Source of the DNA: Eisenbergiella tayi | GTDB taxonomy: Bacteria > Bacillota > Clostridia > Lachnospirales > Lachnospiraceae | Assembly (NCBI RefSeq): GCF_001881565.1 | Contig: NZ_MPDJ01000011.1 | Location: forward strand, 1-62,426 | DNA: 62,426 nt | Direction: 5' to 3' | Shown: in pieces, positions 1 to 8,097 of the stretch | Layout of the letters: each line of letters starts with the position of its first letter | Numbering within the stretch: the first letter of the stretch is position 1 | The notes under the pieces: model-generated | What the model was told of the DNA's origin: nothing | The model's database searches: none | What the model saw: the letters and a program-made list of their open reading frames with translations, nothing else | Program-made: the position numbers and the translations under genes

Positions 1-109
1 GTATTGTCGTAAATTGGTATGTACCCGGTTCCCTTTTTCGGCACTCCGCGATTTGGTTTTACCTATGTTTGCATGACGGTTTTTTCCAAAATACGACGTT
101 TGTTTATAT

Positions 110-142
110 GAATAGTATTGCCGCCTTCCGGCAATACTATTC
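110..142. terminator. Perfect 14-bp hairpin, probable bidirectional terminator
   Basis: GAATAGTATTGCCG (110-123) pairs perfectly with CGGCAATACTATTC (129-142) around a 5-base loop. A T-rich stretch (TATTTTT, 143 on) follows on the plus strand, so it can end a plus-strand transcript entering from the left. It also overlaps the stop codon of the minus-strand gene at 137-355, but no U-run follows in that direction. Confidence 0.6.
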
Positions 143-355
143 TATTTTTCCCTTTATTTTTTCTTCATTTATGATGGCATCATTGGAACCAAATACGATA
201 TTTTGCTGATAGATCTTTTCGATCTCCCTTTCATTGTAAAATCCAAATAACATTTCCAGGACCACCTCAAACTGTTCCTCCGTCAACGGCTCTCTATCAT
301 ACTCCATAACTCGATATGCTACACATGCGTATGCTGTTGCTGCATCATGTGTCAT
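137..355 (-). CDS. Small acidic hypothetical protein
   Basis: A 72-residue soluble protein with no signal peptide or membrane segment. The ATG at 353-355 is preferred over an upstream GTG (374-376) because AAGGAG at 365-370 sits 9 bases before it. The product is rich in Glu and aromatic residues (motif FGFYNEREIEKIY). I do not recognise the family. It lies beside an IS256-type transposase in an accessory zone, so it may belong to a mobile element; that is inference only. Confidence 0.5.
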   Translation of the reverse strand: MTHDAATAYACVAYRVMEYDREPLTEEQFEVVLEMLFGFYNEREIEKIYQQNIVFGSNDAIINEEKIKGKIE

Positions 356-515
356 AATCCCACTCTCCTTCCACACAATTCTCTTATTGATAGTTATTAC
401 CGTAGCTGCAGGCTTTATTCAATAACAATCCGGAACAAAGCCTGCATCTGCGGTATTTTGCGTTAACAAGAGGATAGGCCCCCGCACGATCCGCTCAGGA
501 GGAGTGATCGTTCTC

Positions 516-1712
516 TCAGGCGATGGATGCCCTGTCGCCGAATTCGATGATGAACTGTCCATAAGTCTCTCCCCAATCCCGATAGGGCATGGACCACTTT
601 TCTGTTATATCCCGCGTTGTCAGATACAACGTTTTCCTTAGTGCTTCGTCATTAGGAAAAACGGCTTTATTTTTTGTCACTTTCCGCAGCTGCCGGTTAA
701 ATCCCTCCAGGGTATTCGTTGTATAGATGAGGCGGCGGATCTGTGCCCCATAGCTGAAATAGGTGGAGAGGTTTTCCCATTTCATCTGCCAGTTCTCAAC
801 CACCGCACGATACTTCTTCCAGCTGTCCTTCATCGCCTCCAGGTTCCTGAATGCGATCTCCTCACTTTCGGCCCCGTATACCCGCTTCAGATCCTTCATA
901 AATGCCTTGGAATCCTTATAGGCTATATATTTCATGGTGTTCCGTATTTGATGGATAATGCATAGCTGGATCCTTGTTTCAGGAAATACGGTTTTGATCG
1001 CATCCGGAAATCCCTGCAGGCCATCGATACAGGCAATTAGGATATCTTTTACTCCGCGGTTTTTCAGTTCATTACATACCTTCAACCAGAATTTGGCACC
1101 TTCATTTTCACCAATCCAGATCCCCAGGATGTCTTTTCGGCCTTCCGCGTTGATCCCCAGAGCGACATAGGATGCCTTCGTGACGATCCGCCCTTCTTCA
1201 CGGACTTTATAGTGCACAGCATCCAAAAATACGACCGGATAAAAACCATCCAGGGTCCGGCTGTACCACTCCCTTGCTTCCTCCATGATCTTATCCGTTA
1301 TATTAGACACGGAGGCCGGAGATAATTCAATCCCGTAAAGTGCCTGGACATGGGATACGATATCACGAACAGTCATCCCCTTCGCATACATAGAGATAAT
1401 CTGTGCTTCCAGTCCCTCTTCGATGACAGCCCTCTTTTTAATAACTTCCGGTTCGAATTCCCCTTCCCTGACTCTTGGGACATCAATGTCAATGCTGCCG
1501 TAAGAAGTCTTTACTTTTTTAGGGGATGTTCCATTGCGCTGCGGGGTATTCCCCTTACTTTTTTCATCTGTGATATAATCTGTGATCTCGCTTTGAAGGA
1601 TCTGTTCGATCGCATCCTTTACCATCCGCTGGACAAGTCCGTTTGGCCCTGTGATATCCTCCATGGTACTGCACTTGGAAAGTTCCTCCTGATAATGAAA
1701 TCCTGATGTCAT
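516..1712 (-). mobile_element. IS256-family (Mutator-type) transposase
   Basis: A full-length IS256-family DDE transposase of about 398 residues, cutting and pasting its own insertion sequence. Catalytic positions are visible: the first Asp in FLDAVHYKV, the second in IACIDGLQGF and the Glu in TTNTLEGFNRQLRK; the family's conserved C and H occur in LCIIHQIRNT. The ATG at 1712 follows GAGG with a 9-base gap; a GTG five codons upstream has no site. The frame is intact, so it may be active. I could not find a matching inverted repeat on the low-coordinate side, so the element's ends are unresolved. An inverted repeat carrying GGTGTGTC lies just upstream of the gene (1794-1850) and may be one end. 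Confidence 0.93.
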
Positions 1713-1793
1713 ATCCCTTAACCTCACTAAATTTATTTACCAATTTATTCCACTTACATGCAGTATTGTCAGTAATGCTGATACCTATTCAAA

Positions 1794-1850
1794 AAAGAGG
1801 TGTGTCGAATAATCTGCAAGTGATACACAGTTTATTTGACACACCCCTTT
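1794..1850. repeat. 19-bp inverted repeat upstream of the IS256 transposase
   Basis: AAAGAGGTGTGTCGAATAA (1794-1812) is complementary at 17 of 19 positions to 1832-1850 across a 19-base loop. GGGGTGTGTCAAA-type sequences resemble ends of IS256-family elements, so this may be a terminal inverted repeat or two abutting ends. No matching copy was found at the other side of the transposase. Confidence 0.5.
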
Positions 1851-1862
1851 ATACGATGTACA

Positions 1863-2440
1863 CTATACTCTGATAAGCTGTCCTGTCCTGAGTAAATTAA
1901 GCAGATGTATATTCTGCTCTGCCGTACCAGTATATCCTGTTATGCCATACGCTGCTGCAATCTGCTGTCGGTTCTTGTAGGATCCGTCCTCTCCGATGCT
2001 TTCCAACGCCTTACTTATGAACGTGCCATGCCAGATATCTTGGAGATAGTATTCTGGGGTCTGCGCCGTCCAAAACAGGATATAGCAGACATTAAGGTCT
2101 GCCACGGTGCCGATACCATCCACTCGCACTTTACTGGTGTACTACCAGCCAAACAGAGACTGTAACGGGGCAGGTTTGTACTTGTCCGCGGGCGGATTAT
2201 CGGCCACGTTAAAATATCCTTCCAGCGGGTATCCGGCAATCCAAAACGGACAATCAAAAGCAGAAGTGCCGAAATCCCCCCTCCACGTAAAAAGACTTGC
2301 CGGTGTAAATGCCAAACAGATACCCGGCGCCGATGATTGTATCCGCCGCATACTATATTATACCTGTCAGTACTCCCCGGCTCAAAGTACGCAAAGAAGG
2401 GGCCTCTACATCTTACCATACACGGCCTGCTGTAGCGCAT
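1863..2440 (-). pseudogene. Broken phage lysin (GH25 lysozyme with C-terminal wall-binding-like tail)
   Basis: Fragments of a phage endolysin are readable across frames. A GH25-like stretch (GYLFGIYTGKSFYVEGG) is in one frame near 2290-2330. After the G-run around 2275-2282 the reading continues in another frame (FWIAGYPLEGYFNVAD). That frame then meets an in-frame amber stop at about 2151, in GW-stop-YTSKVRVDG, where GH25 enzymes normally have WQYTS; a CAG to TAG change explains it. After the stop the frame runs on through DLNVCY to a short C-terminal repeat (GITGYTGTAEQN) of a kind seen at the end of Clostridial lysins. At least one frameshift and one nonsense mutation make it a pseudogene. 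The 5' catalytic part is missing. Confidence 0.7.
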
Positions 2441-2457
2441 TCATTTCCTGGACTTCT

Positions 2458-2733
2458 TCACCTCAGTTCTTCCGGCGTTGGCTCCGGCGCAGATTCCGGT
2501 TCAATCGCGGGTTCCGGAGGCGTCCGCACGCTGCCGCCATTGGATAACTGGTACTCGTTATACGCTGCTGTCACCTCGTCGTTGCGGAATATGGTTGTGA
2601 ATCCAACATAATCCTCCCCGCCGATATCATGTTCCCCTTTCGTATCCAGATACAGGTGAACCCCCTTAGTACTTATAACTGATTTTGTGCCTCCCGGAAA
2701 TTTAATAGTCACAATGTTTCCGAAAAGAATCAC
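2458..2733 (-). CDS. Phage-like small protein, probably remnant
   Basis: An open frame of 91 codons with a GTG start and no good ribosome site. The middle (YLDTKGEHDIGGEDYVGFTTI) is compact and beta-rich, and the end is a Pro/Glu tail (PPEPAIEPESAPEP). It lies immediately upstream of the broken lysin, as small tail/lysis-module proteins do in Clostridial prophages. A strong AAGGAGG site near 2790 is separated from the frame by an in-frame stop, which suggests the 5' end has decayed. Function unknown; phage origin is inferred from position and style. Confidence 0.45.
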   Translation of the reverse strand: MILFGNIVTIKFPGGTKSVISTKGVHLYLDTKGEHDIGGEDYVGFTTIFRNDEVTAAYNEYQLSNGGSVRTPPEPAIEPESAPEPTPEELR

Positions 2734-2968
2734 GTAACACTTTATATAATCTGTGGTTTACAAAAAATTAAGGTACGCCAGAAATACATACCTCCTTATT
2801 ATTTACGTTATTTTGTTAATTGTTATTCTGATTTACTGCTGTTAAATAGCGATTTAGCTGGGTATAAATTTAGTAAAGCAACGGACAGGCAGCCCGGATA
2901 TATTGCTCCAGGAGGTACCGATATAGTAATCCTTTATAGCCGAGTAGAGCCGTTAACCATAAGTTACT

Positions 2969-3499
2969 TTATAACTCATATTTCTCTAACCTGCCATTTT
3001 CCAATGTGTAATTGAAAAATTCATCATTTGTCATATCCTTAAAATATGTTCTAATAATGCGGCATACTCCACCATGAGTAATTAGAAGAATGTCTTTTTT
3101 CTGATGTTCTTGCCTGATTTTATCAATTCCACCATATACTCTATATGCCACTTGCATCATAGACTCACCATTGGGGTACTTGTATGCGAAATTTCTTTTA
3201 TTGTTCAAAAACTGAGGGTTTCTTCTATCCACGCCCTCATATATTCCATAGTTTTGTTCAATGAGAAATCTCTCTATATAAAAAGAAATATTATTATGCT
3301 TTGCCACAATCTTGCTTGTTTCCACAGCTCTTTTTAATGGAGATGATACAATAATATCAATTTTATAATTGTTCACTATTCCAGCTAATTCTTCTGCTTG
3401 TTCTATTCCCGATTCATTTAATCCTATATCAGTAACCCCACATACTTTATTTTGTGCATTCCATAGAGTTTGACCGTGACGGGCAACATATAACACCAT
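2969..3499 (-). CDS. Histidine phosphatase (phosphoglycerate-mutase-like)
   Basis: A 176-residue soluble enzyme of the histidine phosphatase superfamily. The phosphohistidine motif is at the N-terminus (ARHGQTLWN), the SSPLKRAVET segment supplies the second Arg, and the second catalytic His is in ITHGGVCR. These features fit small phosphomonoesterases of the CobC/GpmB type; the substrate cannot be read. The ATG at 3499 is chosen because AGGAGG stands five bases upstream; a GTG two codons earlier overlaps that site. The gene is clearly more AT-rich than the housekeeping genes to its right and lies among mobile remnants, so acquisition by transfer is likely. Confidence 0.85.
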   Translation of the reverse strand: MVLYVARHGQTLWNAQNKVCGVTDIGLNESGIEQAEELAGIVNNYKIDIIVSSPLKRAVETSKIVAKHNNISFYIERFLIEQNYGIYEGVDRRNPQFLNNKRNFAYKYPNGESMMQVAYRVYGGIDKIRQEHQKKDILLITHGGVCRIIRTYFKDMTNDEFFNYTLENGRLEKYEL

Positions 3500-3755
3500 G
3501 AACACCTCCTACTAAAAATCGTTATTGTAAATTATTTACTGGCAGATATCATATCATGTTACACATTATATGTCTATCTCTATCCTTTTTTTAGTTTATT
3601 TTACAGTTATTAGTATTAACTACTCTAAAGAAAACCAATTATAATTAATGAGTCTATAAAAGCTGGTGAAATATTAAATATTCCATGCTTTTTTCGGAGC
3701 AACAAACGAATATCATAATAACTTATTACTGTCAATGTTGCAGCCACAACATCAT

Positions 3756-4210
3756 TTACTTGCCAAGCCCTACAGGGCTTCTTTTATTTGCTTGGTTTAC
3801 CGGATCACCCGTAAACGGGTCTATATACTCTTTGAGTATTATCTGATCATATTCTATATCTTCCTTTAACTGATTCTGAATATACTCTTGTATCTTCTTT
3901 GCATTTCTTCCTACCGTATCTACATAATATCCCCGACACCCAAAATACCTGTTCCCATATTTATATTTTAAATTCACATGTCTCTCGAATATCATTAACG
4001 TACTTTTCCCTTTTAGATACCCTACGAAACTTGATACACTTATATTGGGCGGCAATTCCGCCAGCATATGCACATGATCCGGACAGTTCTCCGCCTCTAT
4101 TATTTTTACTCCTTTTCATTTACATAGCGTACTTAATATTCGCTATATCCTTTTTTCCATATGCTATCTTCCTTCGATATTTCGGCGCAAATTCGATATG
4201 ATACATTGGA
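3756..4210 (-). pseudogene. Broken IS200/IS605-type TnpA transposase
   Basis: The C-terminal two thirds (3756-4073) read as an IS200-type Y1 transposase: the HUH-side text CPDHVHM just upstream, a GYLKGKS segment, and the catalytic Tyr region in GYYVDTVGRN. Upstream, the N-terminal text (FAPKYRRKIAYGKKDIANI) is in a different frame. A one-base shift and a TGA replacing the Trp of the usual LCKWKG motif break the gene, and the first dozen residues are also lost. It cannot produce an active enzyme. Confidence 0.8.
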
Positions 4211-4400
4211 GGTTTTTATTTGTAAGCTTAAACAACTGTGGAGTCACCTGCATAGCAGATGGTTTATTAAAAGATGCTTTCACAAATAAACCGCTCTAGT
4301 GCTACCAACACCAGAACGGCAAATTGAATACTGTACAAACCGAAGGCCGGTGAGCATTCCCACCAAGATTATTTTTATACCCTAAAAGGAGGTTATGCTT

Positions 4401-4546
4401 ATGAAGTTACCGATGGATAAGGCGGCATTGTAAAGCTGTCTGGAAAGAGGCGCCGGCCTTATGCTGCCCGGAAAATTGCCGGCCACAAAAAGAATGGAAC
4501 CTCTCAGTATAAATATCTAGGATATTTTGAGAATCCCAAGGATGCT
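4401..4546 (+). pseudogene. 5' fragment of a phage-type tyrosine integrase
   Basis: An ATG at 4401 has a strong AAAGGAGG site 8 bases before it, but the frame stops after ten codons. In a shifted frame the sequence reads GGIVKLSGKRRRPYAARK and then KYLGYFENPKDA, the arm-binding N-terminus typical of Clostridial phage and transposon integrases. A TAA replaces the Tyr of the usual PDGYGG motif and one base is missing before it. The core and catalytic domains are gone. It is the only clear plus-strand gene remnant in the left 28 kb. Confidence 0.65.
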
Positions 4547-4581
4547 AACATTTTACCCCTGCGCATACTCCTGGAAATATA

Positions 4582-4630
4582 TTTTAGCTCAAAAAACGGA
4601 TATTCTCGCGAATGTATGTTCGAGCTAAAA
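4582..4630. repeat. Inverted repeat at the broken 3' end of the spoIIIA operon
   Basis: TTTTAGCTC (4582-4590) and GAGCTAAAA (4622-4630) are perfect complements around a 31-base loop. It lies 32 bases beyond the spoIIIAG stop codon. It has no U-run, so it is not a classic terminator; it could be the end of an inserted or deleted element. Confidence 0.5.
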
Positions 4631-4661
4631 TGCCCATTTCAAGCCATTTCTTCACTTTTTT

Positions 4662-5255
4662 TCACTTCATCTTAACCACTTTAATTTTATGCGCCTCTAC
4701 TCCAAACAATGCCTGAATCACGTCCGTAATATTTTTCTGTACAACAGCATTTCCGCCTCCCTGGGCGACCACCGTAACTCCTTCTATGGCAGGCTCCAGG
4801 GTTTTACTGATATAGGGCGTTTTGTTGCCGGCCTGGTCGGTCACATACACGGTGGTTTCCTCCTGTTTGGAATTGACCACATCCCGGCTGCCGCCGGCAC
4901 TGTCCGTTTCCTTGGTAGTATCCATGCTGTAGGGGACGTCTTTTTCCACTACCTGTTCCACAGAAGAGGACAGAGTTACCATGACCTTTACCTCTCCCAC
5001 GCCATCCATGCTGGACAGCAGCGCCTCCAGACGGTTTTCCACCTCCTGTGTATAGCTTCCGTCTCCATCATCTTTTTCCGTTTCCGAGGTTTTCATCGTA
5101 TCGCTTCCCGTGTCCGATAATCCGGTCTCGTCCCCTGCATTTTCCGTTTTCTTTACAGGCAGGGCAATCACCATTAACAGGATTCCTAAAAGCGCCAGGA
5201 TTGCCATATTTTCTTTAGTCAGCTTTTTCTTCCATGATGCCAGGCGGTCACCCAT
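4662..5255 (-). CDS. spoIIIAG: Stage III sporulation protein AG
   Basis: SpoIIIAG (197 residues) forms a large ring of the SpoIIIA-SpoIIQ channel between mother cell and forespore. One membrane segment lies near residues 18-33 (AILALLGILLMVIALPV), followed by an acidic linker and the ring-building domain with motif VKVMVTLSSS. It ends in the usual HKIKVVKMK, so it is complete. Its start overlaps the spoIIIAF stop by 8 bases, showing translational coupling. The gene that should follow, spoIIIAH, is not present; mobile-element debris begins instead. Confidence 0.93.
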   Translation of the reverse strand: MGDRLASWKKKLTKENMAILALLGILLMVIALPVKKTENAGDETGLSDTGSDTMKTSETEKDDGDGSYTQEVENRLEALLSSMDGVGEVKVMVTLSSSVEQVVEKDVPYSMDTTKETDSAGGSRDVVNSKQEETTVYVTDQAGNKTPYISKTLEPAIEGVTVVAQGGGNAVVQKNITDVIQALFGVEAHKIKVVKMK

Positions 5256-5829
5256 TCCATATCACCTCCAGATTTCCACTATCTATGCCAAGCGCCTCTG
5301 CAAAAGCTGCCTTCATCTGCAGCCGCTCTTCCGCTGTCCTTCCATTTTCCGAATCCTCCGCATCTGTCCCTTCTCCCGACGGGTTAATTGTTATATTTTC
5401 TATAGTTACCAGTCTGCCCCCGGCGGCGCCTCCTTCCGCAATATCCACCCGGAGCTTTCCTTCCTCCGGAGCGGATACGGCATTCAAGGATACACCATAT
5501 TGCTCCATTAAAGGCTCTAATTTCTGCCGGACCGTCATAGAAAGGGCTTCTTCCTGGTAATCTCGGCCCTCGAAGTCGTTCTCCTCCACTTGCATGCCGA
5601 TTTTTTCTATTTCCTGCTCATACTTATCCATTGCACTGTCATATACGCCCGCCGCATCAAACTTCCCTAAAGAAAGGATGGGAAGGACGATCTGGGATAA
5701 GACCATAATGCTGATCATCATCTTCACGTATTTTTCATATCCCCCGGCAGGCAGAAAATGCACGATAAGCTGTCCTGCAAGCATAAAAACTGTCACTTTC
5801 TTTAATAATTCAAGAAATTGAGCACCCAT
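5248..5829 (-). CDS. spoIIIAF: Stage III sporulation protein AF
   Basis: SpoIIIAF (193 residues) is a mother-cell membrane protein needed for the SpoIIIA complex. Two N-terminal hydrophobic segments (about residues 12-26 and 35-52, with MMISIMVLSQIVLPIL) precede a soluble C-terminal domain with repeated acidic stretches. It follows spoIIIAE after 60 bases and overlaps spoIIIAG. Family assignment rests on position in the operon, length and the N-terminal membrane pattern. Confidence 0.9.
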   Translation of the reverse strand: MGAQFLELLKKVTVFMLAGQLIVHFLPAGGYEKYVKMMISIMVLSQIVLPILSLGKFDAAGVYDSAMDKYEQEIEKIGMQVEENDFEGRDYQEEALSMTVRQKLEPLMEQYGVSLNAVSAPEEGKLRVDIAEGGAAGGRLVTIENITINPSGEGTDAEDSENGRTAEERLQMKAAFAEALGIDSGNLEVIWNG

Positions 5830-5889
5830 TTTTCATATCTCCTTCCTGCCATCCTTTCCGTTTGTTATCGTCCCGGCCTTTCCAAGCAG

Positions 5890-6948
5890 TCAGCCCATTC
5901 TGCCTGCCAGGCATGTGATAATGGCAAACATAATCAGGAAGCAGGCACAGGCTGTGAAGGATATCCGCAAAAGAAGAAGAAGGCCGTCACCGGCTTTATT
6001 CACACAGCCTGTTATTCTTTTGTCCGCCGTCATGCCCAGGAGTGCCGCACAAAGCTTCAGAATGCCTGCATATAAAAGTAGTTTGGCAAAAGGGACAATG
6101 CATAAAGCCAGCAAAAGAAGAAAAGCCGCCACTCCCAGCCCGTTTTTTACCAGAACCGCCGAACCGATCAGCAGCTGTGCCGTTCCCTCCGCCAGGCCGC
6201 CGAGGCCAGGAATCGCCGACAGGGCTTTACCCGCCACATTCAGCTTCAGCTGTTCGAGTACCGGCGTTACCATGGACTGGAGAAGGCCGATGCCTGTAAT
6301 ACAGGTAAGCATGAATTTCAGGAAGCCGCCGATTCCTTTTTGCAGAAGATCCACAAGCATGCCCAGCTTTTCCTCTTCCCAGACTCCGTTCATCACCACC
6401 AGCATCATATAAATATTCACCGCAGGAAGACCGATACTCACAAGAAGCTGTTCCACGCCATAGATTAAAAGCAGTATCAGCTGATAATAACCGGCGGCCG
6501 TAGCCGCACCGGAGGACAGCCCTAACGCCAGCATAAAGGTGGGAACAAACAATCGGACGAACAGTAATATCCTCTCCAGCAGAACCCCTGCAATATCCGC
6601 AGCCTGGGTAAACGTCCTCAGAACCACAAACAGCATGAGCAGATAGGAAATGAAGTGGGCGATATCCGCTATCTGGTGGTTATCAAAGCTTTGCATCACC
6701 ACCGTAAACAGGGCGGACAGGACTCCGATAATCAGCAGCGTGAGCATGAGATTTTTCATTCCGCCTATCTCCGCCAGTATTCCGTTTCTTATGGAAGAGC
6801 TCAGCCCCCGGAAGGCCTCCCCCATGTTTCCGGCAAGTACCTGTCCGAAAAAGGAGGTAAAATCAATACTGAAATCAGGAAAAAGCTGCTCTATTTGATG
6901 GGAAAGGTCATCCAGATTCAATTCTCCGGCCAGCGTCGTCAGTTCCAT
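5890..6948 (-). CDS. spoIIIAE: Stage III sporulation protein AE
   Basis: SpoIIIAE is a polytopic membrane component of the feeding-tube complex. The frame extends far upstream into spoIIIAD, but the ATG at 6948 is used: it follows AGAGGGAAAAAGG and comes just after the spoIIIAD stop, giving about 352 residues. Many hydrophobic segments are visible (for instance LMLTLLIIGVLSALFTVV and LLLILLIYGVEQLLVSI), in keeping with a transporter-like fold. Gly-rich PGLGGLAEGTAQLLIGSAVL near residue 250 is typical of the family. Confidence 0.93.
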   Translation of the reverse strand: MELTTLAGELNLDDLSHQIEQLFPDFSIDFTSFFGQVLAGNMGEAFRGLSSSIRNGILAEIGGMKNLMLTLLIIGVLSALFTVVMQSFDNHQIADIAHFISYLLMLFVVLRTFTQAADIAGVLLERILLFVRLFVPTFMLALGLSSGAATAAGYYQLILLLIYGVEQLLVSIGLPAVNIYMMLVVMNGVWEEEKLGMLVDLLQKGIGGFLKFMLTCITGIGLLQSMVTPVLEQLKLNVAGKALSAIPGLGGLAEGTAQLLIGSAVLVKNGLGVAAFLLLLALCIVPFAKLLLYAGILKLCAALLGMTADKRITGCVNKAGDGLLLLLRISFTACACFLIMFAIITCLAGRMG

Positions 6949-6959
6949 CCTTTTTCCCT

Positions 6960-7346
6960 CTATTTCATAAATCCCGTTATCGTATCCATCAGAGACAAAA
7001 GCACGGGCATGCCCGCCAGCAGGATCGTCACCTTCCCGAACAGCTCCACCTGGGCCGCGATGGCCTGGTATCCCGCATCTCTGCAGAGTCCTGCACAAAA
7101 CTGGCAGAGATAAGTAATCCCGGTGACTTTAAACAAAATACTGAAATACGCTCCGCTTCCTTCCAGAAAACCTCCCAGTGCCAGCACGGAATCCTTAACC
7201 TGTGTGAGATACTGACATACATAATAAAAAATGATCAATGCAACGGCGATACCAATATAAGCGCTGTATTCCTGCTTTCCGGATTTAAACTGCAGGCCTA
7301 TCAGAACGCCGATGATACCAAGCAATGCAATTTTTGCCATATCCAT
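6960..7346 (-). CDS. spoIIIAD: Stage III sporulation protein AD
   Basis: SpoIIIAD (128 residues) is a small membrane protein with about four hydrophobic segments (IALLGIIGVLIGL, IGIAVALIIFYYVC, a middle segment rich in Gly/Leu, and VTILLAGMPVLLSLMDTI). The usual length is about 130 residues. It sits between spoIIIAC and spoIIIAE with short gaps. With SpoIIIAC it is thought to form part of the membrane platform of the channel. Confidence 0.92.
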   Translation of the reverse strand: MDMAKIALLGIIGVLIGLQFKSGKQEYSAYIGIAVALIIFYYVCQYLTQVKDSVLALGGFLEGSGAYFSILFKVTGITYLCQFCAGLCRDAGYQAIAAQVELFGKVTILLAGMPVLLSLMDTITGFMK

Positions 7347-7366
7347 TCCCTGTCCCTTCCTTTCTG

Positions 7367-7561
7367 TCAGAGCTGAAACAGGTTCTGTATCGTAGTGAAC
7401 AAATCATATATGTAGGGAATGACCCAGGTGAGCACCAGTATCAGCCCCGCCAGGGAAAGAAGGAATGCATGTTCCTCCCTGCCGCTGTGTTTTAATATCT
7501 GGCTGAGGATGGTGACCAGGATTCCTACCGCCGCTATTTTAAAAATAAGACTTACTCCCAT
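7367..7561 (-). CDS. spoIIIAC: Stage III sporulation protein AC
   Basis: SpoIIIAC is a two-segment membrane protein of about 64 residues (LIFKIAAVGILVTILSQIL, then FLLSLAGLILVLTWVIPYI) separated by the conserved KHSGREEH turn. The frame opens seven codons earlier, but AAGGAG precedes the ATG at 7561 with the right spacing and the family length agrees. It follows spoIIIAB within 20 bases. Confidence 0.92.
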   Translation of the reverse strand: MGVSLIFKIAAVGILVTILSQILKHSGREEHAFLLSLAGLILVLTWVIPYIYDLFTTIQNLFQL

Positions 7562-7578
7562 TCCATTCTCCTTCAAAG

Positions 7579-8097
7579 TCATATCAGCAGTATGGCAATC
7601 AACAGCCCGCCAGCCATACTTACGGAAAGAACCGCCTTTTTGCGGCTTTCTGTTTCTTTCCTCGCTTTTTCTTCCGCACGCCTTATTTCTTTTCCGAACT
7701 GCTCCAGAGATATCAGCTGCATCTGCCCATCCACAAAGCCGGTGAATCCGGGAAAAGAAAGCAGCAGCTCCTCTTCCTTTTTATCCAGGCAGGTTTCCTT
7801 CAGAAATCCCGCAACCTCTTCATCCCAGGCTGCTGCGAATGTGATTCCTTCCGGTCCCTGTGCTTTTTTCCCTACATTTATAAAGCATTCGCCCAGCCGT
7901 CCTCCCAGGCGGTTTCCCACACGAATGAGCCCCTCCGGCAGGGTAGCCCTGCTGTAACCCACTTCACTCTCCAGCATAGAAAAAGCTCTGGAAAGGAGAT
8001 GAAGCTGGCCTATATGTCTTTCCATATCCCTGCATGTACACCATCCAAATCCGGCGCAGCCCAGCACCAGCAGCAGCGCGCCGGAAAGCTTCATCAT
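7579..8097 (-). CDS. spoIIIAB: Stage III sporulation protein AB
   Basis: SpoIIIAB (172 residues) resembles the GspF-type membrane partner of the SpoIIIAA ATPase. An N-terminal hydrophobic segment (LSGALLLVLGCAGFGWC) is followed by a helical cytoplasmic region with the LLSRAFSMLESEVGYSR motif and a C-terminal segment (VLSVSMAGGLLIAILLI). Its start overlaps the end of spoIIIAA by four bases, so the two are translated together. Confidence 0.92.
   Translation of the reverse strand: MMKLSGALLLVLGCAGFGWCTCRDMERHIGQLHLLSRAFSMLESEVGYSRATLPEGLIRVGNRLGGRLGECFINVGKKAQGPEGITFAAAWDEEVAGFLKETCLDKKEEELLLSFPGFTGFVDGQMQLISLEQFGKEIRRAEEKARKETESRKKAVLSVSMAGGLLIAILLI

Noticed and set aside
2015..2440. 141-codon minus frame over the broken lysin
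   Set aside because: It mixes true and shifted lysin text; the readable homology moves between frames, so it is not a gene by itself.
3762..3795. AAGCCCT/AGGGCTT hairpin as an IS200 end
   Set aside because: It lies inside the transposase reading frame and on its own is too short to define an element end.
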